NCBI GenBank assembly: GCA_030141605.1 | Contig: JAQGDQ010000159.1 | Coordinates: forward strand, 186,001 to 250,000 | Length of the DNA stretch: 64,000 bases | Direction of reading: 5' to 3' | Origin: Tubiluchus corallicola | Taxonomy: Eukaryota > Priapulida > Priapulimorpha > Priapulimorphida > Tubiluchidae | In this document: positions 42,501 to 52,200 of the stretch, in pieces | Layout of the letters: every line of letters starts with the position of its first letter | How positions within the stretch are numbered: the first letter of the stretch is position 1 | Translations under genes and position numbers: made by a program | Notes under the pieces: generated by a model | The model's input: only the letters and a program-made list of their open reading frames with translations | What the model was told of the DNA's origin: nothing | Database searches by the model: none

Positions 42501-44273
42501 ATATTTATAATGTCAGTTGTGCAATTTAAAATTACGTATCTGCGCGTCCGACATTTGTACAGCGGCAGAATTGCTGCAATTTCCAGTTGCACAACTTTTA
42601 ATTGCGCAACTGTAAATTGCATTTCTGCGCGGGGCTTTAGAATCGATGTTTTACAAGAAGTCTTTGTAATTTTCTTACTACTCGCTTCCACTCACCTTTT
42701 TGCTCTCTTTTCGAGCTGGCAACTGCGGTTTTGGATTCAGTATACCTAAGATCATGATTACGGTACGTTTTCTGTTTAGAAGGTGTTTGTGATAAGATTT
42801 CATTAGCAGGCTAAAAAATTCACAAGTGAGGTAACCCTTCCGCGTGGGATCATTATCTTGCATATAAAACCGAAATGTCTTTTTGGTCGTGTGACGCTTA
42901 ACACATGTGGAATAGACGTCTAGATAATATGGATGACCTTAGGTCATATTAAATGTCACTCAAGTGTTGGCATCTCTATTTGAATAAATAAGAATCATAG
43001 TGGCACGGTGTATCAGTGAGTTTGTAGCTCTACTTAATTTTTTAACTGGTGGACTAAATCCTCGCGGATTCATCACCCATTCTACACCACCCCACATTAT
43101 GCCACACGCCATCACAATACCACACGCACCACACCACATGACAGGCAAAACAATTAGGATAACATCAACTACAACAACAGTAGCAGTAACATAGCTAAAC
43201 TCTGCAAAAACGTTTTGCTCATAGTAAATAAATATCAGGAGATTGCACTCTATGGAAAAGGCCTAGATCATGAGGTCAGGGCAGAGGTCAACAAAAGATT
43301 ACCAGAAATAACATGGGCATTTTTGATGATGAAAGTTGTTGCAAAATTTTCCATATTATTTTCAAGGAAGCCTTGTGGTCTTTTGTTTATTTAATAATGT
43401 CGCCTCAAAGGTCTATAATATGTTCATTTGAAAAGACGTTCAGAATTTTTATTTCAGTGAGAGTGCAAAAAGATGGGGTGGAGTTTATTCATATGCAATC
43501 CAAATACTGCCCGCCTATAAAATAATTGAGGGTAATATTTGTAACATAACTATTAAACTATGTACCTACTTTCAGTTTATAGTTTTTCATTTCAACAGTA
43601 CAAGTATTTCAAAACGCCAAGCATTTAAAAAAAAATAAAACTAAAACAGTTAAAAACCTATTTATTTTTAAACCTGAAATGCAAAATGAAACATATAAGT
43701 ACTTTATCAAATTTTAACAAACGTTGTAAAGTTTGAATAAGCTAAATTGCATGAAGTTTAGCTGTTTCTCAAATTTAATCAAGTTTGCTTTTTTTAGATG
43801 GAGAACTTTTTTACTTAAATTTGAAGACTCGAGGGCTGCCATTGGGTTTCCAGTTTGGTACTGATCCTCGCAAGCCAATCATGGTGATTAATAAGGAGAT
43901 GCATGAAGCGGTGTATAATCAAGTCCCAAGAAGTCTTAATAGGATTGAGGTAGTTTAAACATATAAAACATATATCACCTTCTCTCCAACGTTGTAATCT
44001 GCACTAGTCCAAAAGTTGTATAATTTTATGTTTCCAGGAGTGAAAAGGTTGAAGCTATGATATTAGTGCCAGTTTTACAGAACTTTCTTTTGTTTCCTCC
44101 TGCCCTCCTCTCTCACTCTCTTCTTTTTCCTTTTCCTTTCTCTTTTTTGTCATGTATTCTTTCTAAATCTCTCTCTCACATTTTCTCCTTGCTCTCCTTG
44201 TACCCTCTCTCTCTCTGTCTCCATTGCTTATATATTTCATTTTATAAATAGAAGATTTTGAATGAATGAAACT

Positions 44274-44327
<54 letters not shown>

Positions 44328-44804
44328 TCTTTTTGTTATTCTCTTTACCATATTTCCTTTTTCTAGTCGCTATTCTTTTCCTAAAACTTCTTTGTTTTAT
44401 ATTTGTGTACTGTCTTGTCTTCATAATTTGACTTGCTTTTATGATGTACACCAGCAAATTTTCAGTCAGTGTATTTTTAAACATTGGACTTTTTTATGTG
44501 ACTGCTGTTTATGAAGGTATGGGGATGCGGCACAAAGGAAGACAAAGAACAACAGGCTAAACAGAGGGAGTGGGAGTCTCAGCAAGCTGAACGAGAAAGA
44601 AAGGCATGTTTACTATTTTTAATAGCATCATTGTTGAAAATGTTTTATAATTAAAAATACTTTAATCTGGCTTACGCCTACAATCTTATTCCTATTTTCA
44701 TTTACTAGGTGAAATTACCTGGAAAATGGGAAGACAATCCAGATAAAGCCTTACTAGAGATGGCAGGGATTAAAACAGACCATGCTGAACGTGGTGATGT
44801 ATAG
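15564..44804 (+). CDS. MEAK7-like: TLDc-domain protein like MEAK7/TLDC1, 11 exons found, one TLDc exon missing
   Basis: MEAK7 is a membrane-anchored lysosomal/mTOR-linked TLDc protein. Exons: 15564-15674, 18398-18466, 19000-19198, 21869-21969, 22253-22375, 22493-22615, 23167-23237, 23467-23565, (gap), 43798-43949, 44517-44603, 44709-44804. All junction phases agree except across the gap, where one or more unidentified exons (total length 2 mod 3) must lie. The start is MGNQRS, an N-myristoylation signal like vertebrate MEAK7. Residues about 61-242 form a helical region without a motif I can name. TLDc begins near residue 243 with WYLIYDSNDQGLSLNRFEHH and GPTVMLVSLDD; it resumes after the gap with LFYLNLKTRGLPLGF and closes with RIEVWGCG. 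The tail is Lys/Glu/Gln-rich and then has NPDKALLEMAG, like the MEAK7 C-terminus. Missing in the assembly is the expected FGG..C.LFQL.P stretch. Two introns begin with GC (22616 and 44604). The 20-kb gap intron hosts three antisense genes. Confidence 0.85.
15829..16566. mobile_element. Non-autonomous DNA transposon (MITE-like) with about 36-bp terminal inverted repeats
   Basis: Left end about 15829-15864 and right end about 16531-16566 are inverted copies starting GGCGCTATTACACTTTCGCA, with one mismatch over about 36 bp. Flanks carry a likely target duplication: GACTGGCC before the left end and AACTGGCC after the right end (7 of 8 bases equal). No transposase frame lies inside the 738 bp. An 8-bp duplication suggests hAT, and long inverted repeats suggest Mutator-like; the superfamily is not settled. 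It sits in intron 1 of the MEAK7-like gene. Confidence 0.8.
16820..17130 (-). pseudogene. Gypsy-type retrotransposon pol fragment (start of reverse transcriptase), decayed
   Basis: Minus-strand translation gives, in more than one frame, hallmarks of the protease/reverse-transcriptase junction of Ty3/Gypsy polyproteins: FKDVFEGLG, then GCLPGEH, then KIPFALHDK, then KVTQPTYWVSPLM, in the expected order and spacing. Frames shift between these blocks and stops interrupt them, so it is inactive. The catalytic YxDD region and the LTRs are not seen. It lies in intron 1 of the MEAK7-like gene, right after the miniature inverted-repeat element, and is antisense to the host gene. The 270 bp towards 16550 keep open frames but could not be matched. 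Confidence 0.8.
19828..19873. repeat. Interstitial telomere-like CCCTAA repeats
   Basis: A short run of CCCTAA/CCCCAA-type units on the plus strand, degrading to the right. It lies in the MEAK7-like intron between 19199 and 21868. Equivalent to TTAGGG on the other strand, the telomere repeat of most non-arthropod animals. It may equally be a simple repeat inside an unidentified element. Confidence 0.7.
24181..24264. repeat. 42-bp perfect-spaced tandem duplication
   Basis: Two consecutive 42-bp units (24181-24222 and 24223-24264) containing AGAAGCAGTAATATATTTGC, differing at one base. Just downstream of the stop codon of gene A, probably in its 3' UTR or beyond. Confidence 0.9.
24388..27283 (-). 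CDS. Gene A: secreted cystine-knot protein, Spaetzle/neurotrophin-like, 189 aa
   Basis: Three coding exons: 27283-27105, 25907-25668, 24538-24388, both introns phase 2, stop TAA. Signal peptide MKYLLVTTISVVFALGNG, then a block with CITIEELMGDKGELLP. Cysteines fall at about 23, 46, 51, 102, 116, 120, 138, 145, 151, 155, 185 and 187. The last part has K-C-x6-C, then CRGYC, ERLLYGLDL, and the end GFRYPSYCHCWI. C-x6-C, about 29 residues, then a terminal P-S-x-C-x-C is the spacing of Spaetzle cystine knots as I recall them; this family link is an inference and should be tested by structure. It is expected to be secreted and to act outside the cell, possibly as a Toll or growth-factor-type receptor ligand. 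The start ATG follows a 5'-UTR splice acceptor by 10 nt, as in B and C. It lies antisense within the MEAK7-like intron. Confidence 0.85.
25073..25135. repeat. (GA)n / (GGGA)n microsatellite
   Basis: Low-complexity purine repeat in intron 2 of gene A. A shorter GA run occupies the corresponding place in intron 2 of gene B (about 31345-31362), and the flanking bases can also be aligned, which supports origin of A and B by duplication. Confidence 0.9.
27793..27924. repeat. 66-bp tandem duplication inside an irregular intronic minisatellite
   Basis: Two nearly identical 66-bp units start at 27793 and 27859 (AAGATGCTTTGTATTTTTTG). They lie in the 5'-UTR intron of gene A (27294-28192). Much of that intron is built from diverged copies of a motif with TTGTAATGCCTTTAA followed by an AACAA..AATGA stretch and AAGATG.TTT. 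The same motif recurs in the 5'-UTR intron of gene B (35850-36175). Confidence 0.85.
28193..28269 (-). promoter_or_regulatory. Gene A core promoter and non-coding first exon
   Basis: A minus-strand TATAAATAA box lies at 28269-28261. About 30 bp downstream begins a presumed non-coding exon ending at 28193 with the donor GTAAGC. It splices to the acceptor at 27295-27294, 10 nt before the ATG. The UTR words CAGAAGTCAA..AAG are shared with gene B. The TSS position is inferred from the TATA distance. Confidence 0.7.
28270..30547. other. Spacer between gene A promoter and gene B; no gene recognised
   Basis: AT-rich intronic DNA of the MEAK7-like gene and intergenic DNA of the nested cluster. No exon-like frame with splice sites, no inverted-repeat element and no RNA gene was recognised. 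The missing MEAK7-like TLDc exon could lie here but was not found. Confidence 0.5.
30548..35785 (-). CDS. Gene B: secreted cystine-knot protein, paralogue of gene A, 188 aa
   Basis: Coding exons: 35785-35619, 32248-32000, 30698-30548; phase 2 at both introns; stop TAA. Signal peptide MKCLLVATVSALFVLGNG, then PCLTIEEYMGKKGEL, equivalent to the gene A block. The middle exon shares SISFNAVNDY, LAPRPTC, ISCNGQKILMKPGQ and the final KC with A. The last exon has C-x6-C across the splice, CQGSC, LYGLDLSTF and ends YGFRYPSFCPCLI. The same secreted cystine-knot role is inferred. Intron 1 is enlarged by a 1.3-kb inverted-repeat transposon. Intron 2 can be aligned by eye with intron 2 of gene A in several places, so A and B are the closer pair. 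Confidence 0.85.
32568..33876. mobile_element. Non-autonomous pogo/Tc1-like element with degenerate terminal inverted repeats and TA duplication
   Basis: The left end, GGGGAGAGTGGGGCGAGATG at 32568, is mirrored at the right end near 33845-33876 with several mismatches. Both ends are flanked by TA (32566-32567 and 33877-33878), the target site of pogo/Tc1/mariner elements. Close to the left end three copies of a TAGCCCATCT-containing unit of about 27 bp occur (32749-32815), like sub-terminal transposase sites. No transposase frame remains. The element sits in intron 1 of gene B and has no counterpart in gene A. Confidence 0.75.
36192..36251 (-). promoter_or_regulatory. Gene B core promoter and non-coding first exon
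   Basis: A minus-strand TATAAATAA box lies at 36251-36243. The presumed non-coding exon ends at 36192 with donor GTAAGA and splices to the acceptor at 35797-35796, again 10 nt before the ATG. Same architecture as genes A and C. Confidence 0.7.
38071..39764 (-). CDS. Gene C: secreted cystine-knot protein, third paralogue, 186 aa
   Basis: Coding exons: 39764-39589, 38833-38600, 38221-38071; phase 2 introns; stop TAG. Signal peptide MKYFFLAIASVLFALANC, then CCVPIEALIGRNGQLL and a cysteine cluster CC....C. The middle exon has SVSFNAVNDYVL, LAPRPRC, MCLRSCNGHNIFLKPGQ and ends T-C-K. The last exon reads C-x6-C, CGGYC, ERLLYGLDLTTF and YGFKYPSYCPCWI, very close to gene A. The donor of exon 1 lies in a GTAAGTAAG stretch; using the first GTAAGT keeps the frame, the second would add a stop. 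The introns are much shorter than in A and B. It is the first of the three in transcription order along the minus strand and has its own TATA promoter. Confidence 0.85.
40164..40268 (-). promoter_or_regulatory. Gene C core promoter and non-coding first exon
   Basis: A minus-strand TATAAAT box lies at about 40268-40262. The presumed non-coding exon ends at 40164 with donor GTAAGC and splices to the acceptor at 39776-39775, 10 nt before the ATG. The UTR exon is longer than in A and B. Confidence 0.65.
40270..43797. other. Remaining part of the long MEAK7-like intron; nothing firmly identified
   Basis: No supported gene. It contains a local duplication of GTAGATGGAGCTTCAG (41407-41444), repeated words with CTGCGCG and TTGCGCAACT around 42500-42640 that may be an old miniature element, and a CACACC-rich low-complexity patch at 43080-43140. 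A stop-free plus-strand stretch at about 43202-43390 is discussed among the findings. Confidence 0.4.
44276..44322. repeat. (CT)n microsatellite
   Basis: About 23 uninterrupted CT units in the intron between MEAK7-like exons 43798-43949 and 44517-44603. The surrounding 44090-44230 is also pyrimidine-rich. Confidence 0.95.
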
Positions 44805-46253
44805 TCCCGTTTTAGTGCACAAATACAGTAAAATTAAAGATATTGTTATTTACACTCAGTGCATGAAGCTCCTGCGTTCCATTACTGTTATAATTACCAT
44901 TGAAGGCACGAGGTAAAGCCTGTAGCTTTTGCGTCTCCAATGTGTCTATTTGTACTACAGTAGTAGTTTACCTTGCAGGCTTTTAACAGTTTGTTGTTGT
45001 AAACATATTGAGCTTTGTCTGTGATCTATTTTTTTCTGGTTTTTAGGCGAAATCTCAAAGTCACTTTGCTTAGGTAAAATTTGTTGCTGAGATCAAATAA
45101 TTAGGTTTTATGCTAAATAGTGCTTAGACATTGCAACAAGGAGTACATGCAGAGAAAGGCACTCAGTAACCCGTGAGATAGGAACTGGCTTGATCATGGA
45201 GCTGTGCTTCATAAATAATGCTGTAACGAATTACTCCTGAAATGATTCCATCTTAGAAATGTGTTGTTACACTGCTGTTGTTTATATCTCCATTCTCTTT
45301 TGGCAAGTTGCTTAAAATTCTACTTAATAAATATGTCTTTGCAGTGAAAAGGTAGAATTTATATTTATTCAACATAGTTAATTCACATATATTCAACATA
45401 GTTAAGTTATTAGCTCAGTTCATGGTTTGTTGTAAAATATTGTAAATAAAATGCTAATACAACATGTAAAACTTGTCATTGATGAAAATTTGGGTAGGAC
45501 TCAATAAAAGCCAAATCCTGAGGCACCTCTTGCATAATTGAGTGCAAATGTTTCTGTTTTTAGTTCTGATAAACTTGAAATAATTAAACAACCATATACT
45601 TATTATACTTACTTAGAGGAAAACAATGTTTAATAACATCAAAATGAAACTAACGCTGACAGCAGTTTATACAATACTGTGTAGTGATTAAGAGCAAAAC
45701 TATAAAGTACACATTCAAGCAGTTGTTGAGCACAGACAAATGCATTGATAGCTCACTAATAATAACTTGGCCCAATGTTGAAAATAATATTGGTAACTGG
45801 TAACTTTACACTACATTGCCTTTAAGGGCCATTACGTCTGTGCTTCAAGATGCAAACTGCTGCATTATCTGGAACGGAAGGCACATTGGATAATAATCGC
45901 TACCAAGTTGTATCTTCTGTATCTTTAACTGTATCTTTAGAAAGTATATAATTCTTCAGTTCCTGTGTTACTTTCAAAAGTCTACATGCTTGCACAGCAT
46001 AATGATTGTATGTACAAAAACAAAATTTAAAACTTATCTCTTACGTAATTACAATCATTGAATGTAAACATCCTATCTACATAGCCTGACTCCAAGGTGG
46101 AAGGGTATATGCAGTTATCATTGAGTAAATCCAGTCTGATGTTCCCACTCTGATAAGCAAGACCTTAGTTCTTTCATACTGCTTTTGTCCAGTGCACGTT
46201 AAATATTTGCCTAGTCGTATGATGATTTTGGCCCTATGTTGCGAAACACATGT
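44805..46253. other. Convergent 3' region between the MEAK7-like and ZP-domain genes
   Basis: Holds the 3' UTRs of two convergent genes. A candidate poly(A) signal AATAAA for the MEAK7-like transcript lies at 45445-45450. No coding exon, RNA gene or element was recognised. Confidence 0.55.
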
Positions 46254-49200
46254 CTAATGACAATCCTTACAGTCTGCCTCACATTCACAGCTGAAATTTG
46301 TACCTGTCTCCGCTCTGCAGTCTGGACAGCTCTGACAGTTGTGGCTGTTGCTTGTTACCACAACTGGACTTTTCCTACCACTCTGACGTTCTTTTGCACT
46401 CCTAACTGGATTGGCTTGTGCTTGACTAAACCTCTGCCTTGACTGACGGATAATTTCTTTCCTTGCCAATTCTGGAATCTTCTGCTTTATTTTTTTGTTT
46501 ACCTTATTCAGTCGACTGAGTTTAATATAGAGGCAAACAGCGATTGTAACTGAGAGCAGAAGTATCGCCATAACTGACACTAACACTGCAATAAAGGCAT
46601 CCTTTGGTACACAGTTCTGTATCGGCACTTCTTCCAAACTTCTTGGGTTGTTCTCTATTCCTATAAAAATATTTTGTTTAATTAGTTTTTACACTCTTTA
46701 GAAAAGACTATTATTTTGTATAGAAATTAAAGTACTGCTTACCTTTATCTTCACGTGCTCCGGGAATTTTTACTTTGAATTTTTGAAATATTTTTTGATC
46801 CTCAATCACTTCTTCTGCATTATCAGGTTTTGTCTCAGTATCGTTGACTGCTTCTCTTTTGCCTCTGCCCAAAACTTGGCCCTTGACAGTCTCCTTACCA
46901 GCAAACGTTGCAAAGAACTCTGAGCCTGGTGAGGGCTGAGGTGGAGCATATCCTGGATAGGGTCGATCTTCACTGCAGAAAGGCTGCACGAAATATATCA
47001 TAAAATTGTTTAGTTTCAGAACTTGAAGAAAACGTAACATAATTAATGAATCAAAATATATAAAGCGTTTTTGGCTTCAATGAATTAGCTTATTAATATC
47101 CTTGTTTAATAATTATAAGGGTTTTAAAAAGTGTCAAAATCACATAACACAGCGCAGCAATTTATTTTGATTGTTTTGTGTAACGTCATATAATATAAAT
47201 GTATTTATTGCTGTACTGTTCTCAAGTAGTTTGATATTCACTTTCTGTAGTTTTGTTTGCCATATTGATTCTGGATGTTTACCTCGTAGAGGGAGCATAC
47301 GAAGTGTCGATCATAGCTAAGATATCTCTGCCAGCTTTGTGGCTGATCTTAGTCAATGAGATGAGGTATAGTGTTGATAATGAGTGAGGTTCTGGTTTTA
47401 TCACAGCCACCCAAATTAATTTAGTAAGTTCTACCATTTATGGCTAAATTGCTAAATTGTATAAAAAGGTGCTGTTTCAGAAGCACATAATTTATAAGAA
47501 ATTAGTAATGCTATCAAGACAAATCTTCTGAATAGGGAAGGTGGTCAAAGAGGGTGAAACTAGTGTTGAATTTGGACAGAGGCGCTCCCAGACTCCTGTA
47601 GACAGAAGTACAACACAACAGTTCGAACAGCTTTCATGTTAAAATCAATTGCAATACTTGCCAGTTCTTCACGTATTATGAAAGATAATGAAGATGAATA
47701 AAATGAGTTTTAACTAACCATATCACAATGAACCAGCTAGAAAGTATTAAAATTTAAATGACTTGAAGCATACCCTGCGACATCGATCATAGCAGACCAT
47801 GCATTGACATTGTAAATATACATCTTCTGCATCGGGAAACTTGAAAACCTAGAATAGAAGTTGTAAAAATTTAATGCTAAGATTCTTAGTTTTGTTTTCA
47901 ATATACTGCCAGATATCACCAACATTTGATTCTATATTAAGGGCGTAGTTTTTTATTGTACTTTACCTTGAAATGACTGTACATGTGGGTTTCACCAGGA
48001 TTGGTGGTGTGGTCGTAGACAGGCGGTTTTATAAATTTTGTGCTTGTTGGACAACCAGATTCATCCAGTAACTCTAACTTCGACTGTCCAACACCATCGT
48101 GACCATAACATCTTGAGACAAATATGTCAAATACTTCTGCAAAAATATTTTCTTCGACTTAATGAAAGTACCATATTTTAGTGAATGTGCAAATTTTAAT
48201 AAACACTATGCAGTATTGAACAATAAGGATTTACTAATTAACTTTATTAATTGAATTATTGATTGAAGTTCCATAGAATTATCTCATAATCTAGCTTACT
48301 ACATTTATGTAGTATTAATCTATCATCTACTTGTTTAATTTATCTAAAGTAGGTACTCGTCTACCTTTTGTAACTAAATGTATAAAATCTACCTTGTAAT
48401 CTGGAATAACATGGGACTCTGGAAGACAAATATTCTTCTTCTTCCAGTTGTACTAGCATAATTCTGTCAAATGAAGAACAAACCTTGTTGATTTCGAATA
48501 CTGACGTCCATAGTGGCTGTATCTCCTAATTCTAGAATGCGTGCGTCATTAGCAAATGGATCTGTTCCTGGAACTATTCTCAAGAAACAGTTTGGTACTT
48601 CAATTAGGCCGGGACGTACAAATACACTGCTTTCTTTTTCCAAACTGAAAAGAGACATTACCAGCTGCAAAGATAGATTGTAGTGAAAATAAGCAATGAT
48701 AGTAAAGAGAAGGAAGCTATGTTTTACATCTAGTCTCTGTCTGCTCTACATATTTTTCATATTATTGGACTTTCATGATAATTCGTAAGAAACACACAAG
48801 AATGCCTGTGTAGTCTTACGAACAAGCTCTTTGTTAAAGAAGCTTACAATGAATCAAATGACTAGTGATCCTTTTAAGTGTTGTTTGTCTCTGTAATCAC
48901 AGTCTTTCATAACGGATGTTTTCAGCATTTCTGATATTCAATATTGGTATGTTTACTTACGGAACTTGGACCCCCGAGTCAACAGTTCTGGCATGGGAAC
49001 CTGTCCACATACATGAAACTGTGTAAGCTCTGTCGTGCGTCTCCATAACGCCAAAAGCTGCATCATTCATCACTACAATCGTGTTGTTGTAAAAAACTTC
49101 ATCTTGGAAATTGTTTCCCTGCAGTAAACACAGTTTTTAGCCCAGATTTTAGCCAAACCCTTTTTTCAATTGCTTATATATGTGTGTGTGTGCTTCCGGT

Positions 49201-52200
49201 AGTTATCATTTTAGTCTAGAAATAATAGTTTTGTAGGTACTCATGATTATTGATCGAACTAAATTTATTACATGATAACTGCAGTTACTAATTATAAGTG
49301 CATTATAACGTACCCCAAATTGGAGTGATGGGATAGTATTGAAATAGATAACCATTACGACTTAACCCAACACCAAAATGTGCATAAAAGGGTAACATCT
49401 GACATTTTATGTATGCTGCTCTTGTATGGCTTCTGCAGATAACGCCTACACTACCGTGTGTGTGTACGTAGCTGATTTTTTCCCTATTTCTTAGGTCATT
49501 TGATCACAATCATGGGTAGTTTCTCATCACCTTATTTACGTTTTATTTTTGGAAACAAGTTGTCTAAAAAACGGCAAGTGAAAAATCGTCATTCAATTTG
49601 AAAAGCTCAGCGTTCATGCACGCTGTCTGCTTTTAGAGGAGCCTTCCAATTTTTGCGAAATTTTCAAGAAAATGTTTGAAAGGGCTTCCCGGTGATTACA
49701 AATTCATTGTGGAAACAAAAAAAAAGAAATGTGTATAAGATGTAAAAGTTTCTTTTTACAATACTACATCACCCTTCCACTGAACCAAATCAGAACGGCA
49801 TAATTTGCTATGCCATTTCGTGGATTCGCATTTAGAATTTACGATATGCTTATATATGCCTATTGTTGCTATGATGGCATTATCTCTGCTACGTGGGACA
49901 TATTTGCATTGTTGAACATTGGTGTGCAGATCTAATGGCGTTTTTTGTGTTATCGTGAAGAGTTCGTGCAGTTCTAACTTTGAATCCTGCTCTGTATGAT
50001 AAGTAAAGAAAAACAATGTAGAAGTCACCGAGAGTGCAAAAACCTAGAAAAGTATAAAATTACAAACTGAAGACACAAATAAAAATGACAGGTTGACTCC
50101 CAACACCAGCAGTCATCCCTGCGTACAAGATTGTACCGTTTTTACCACTTCTGTTCCACACAAGTCCATGGGAATGGCAATACGATGATGGCGCCCTCCT
50201 CTGGCTCTTACTCGACATCGGTCACTCTTGTAGTACCCTTGGCAGAAAACTATCCCATTGAAGTCATCGTCAAATTGCATGTCAACCAACATGACGTTAT
50301 TCTCGATGTCACACCCGACACGGATATCTGTAAATTGTATAGAATAAATTTGCGATTTGTGTAGAGAGATATTGCGGGATTAGTGTGTACATTGTTGTAC
50401 TGCACTCTGGTGTGCCTTGGTGTCTTCTCACGAATAACTTGGATTTTTTGTTGACAAATTGATTTTGATTCTAAAAGTCACTCATTATTAATTTATTCCC
50501 AACATTTTGACCTTGAATCCAACATCAGTTCAGGTTAATGTCAAATATGATCTACAGGATTATCTATATTAGCCAATTTAGATAGGAGTGCTAAAAATGC
50601 TGGGACTGAACTTTTGACACATTTGTCTGTCTAAATGGGTTTGAAGTGTATCTATCTAATTTGGTTTCCATTGTTATTACATATACAAGCTTACTTTGTC
50701 AATTTGCAATTAAATGCCAGCAAAGCAGTAAAAATAAATCTAAACCATGATGACTCCAATACGACAGTTGAATTTTCATCGTACACATCCATAATTTTCT
50801 TTATTTACCTTGTACGTTATTTCCCCTGTCATCACCCCATAACTCACTGTACTTTCTAGGAGGCGGTGTATGATCCAATCCTCTGACATCAAATCTATGA
50901 AATCCAGTGAAGGCATCAGTTGGTCGTGTGTTGTATATGTCGTTCTTTGATACCTGGAAACATGCACTATTTAAAAAGAGGCAAATCGAATAGCTTGGAA
51001 CTTATAACCGGTGAAAATTTGAACCCAAAAAAACTTGAAAATCATGCATTTTGTTTTGTGGATGGTATTTAGAGACAGCTTGTTTACTATAAACTAACTA
51101 CGATTGAATCTCATTAATAAGTTTTATTCCGAATTGACGGTTTTGTAAACTAGTGAGTTCACTTGTATAAAGTATGTGTAGTAACAGGTCTAACCTATAA
51201 AGTAAGTGTAGTAACAGGTCTAACCCTGTAGCCTGCGTTGACCCATTTTGTGCTCCTTGAGCACGATCAAAAAACTGTATTAGCTGTTCCTTTGATTTCA
51301 AAATGGGCTAATTTGTGAGACGAAGTAAGTCTTAACTAAGTTTTCTGCATGAGCAGGGTTAACTGAGTTTACTCAAATTATTGTTAGTGCAAAATTACTT
51401 ACCAGTGCTTGTTCTGGCTCTCTGGAAGGAATTTCAAATGAATCGATCTTTGGCAGCCTTGATTCAAACCTTGGAGTAGTTGTTTTTAATTGATCAGGGG
51501 TGTCTAGTGGCTGCAATAATTACATAAGCAAAAACTGTGTATAATCTAACGCCACTTTTCCATGTTGCATCGTAATGCCCAAATACTCGCACCACGGTAA
51601 TGAATTTTTAATGAATATCTTATACTGCTAATGATTTTTGAACTAAAATGTATTTGCATTTGTCTGAATAACAAGTAAATTCCGCTTATAGTCATCCGTG
51701 CCTTTAAATAAAATACCGTAAAACGGGGTGAGTTCGCCACCCCTTACGTAATGGCCATTGTAGGTTTGCTGTAACTATTGTTCAGTGTTTAATGAACAGA
51801 TATCATGATCACCGTCATTATAAACAGTTTGCGACAGTTATCTTCTTTCAATTCGCACTAGAAGTATTCCATTCTGCGCTACATGTTATTTGTCTACTGT
51901 TTCTTGCTACTTAACATGCCACGCGCCTGCACCCCTGTACCGGGTCATAGATACCAAAATTATACCCCAGAAGCTCTGGAAGCTGCCCTACATGCCGCCA
52001 AGAATATCAACAGGACAATCAGCGCAGCGGCGAGGCAATTCGGAGTTCCAAGAAATACCCTTTCTGACAAACTCTCAGGAAGTCATCCGCGGAAGACCGG
52101 AGGTCAGCCATTGTTCTCCGCCGCCGAGGAGCACGAAATCGCCAACACTCCAAGTGGCCGCTGAGTGGGGGTTCTTAATGACTGCCATCGATCTCCGACT

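Noticed and set aside
44163-44514. Arg/Glu- and Leu/Ser-repeat frames around 44.2-44.5 kb
   Set aside because: Caused by the CT microsatellite.
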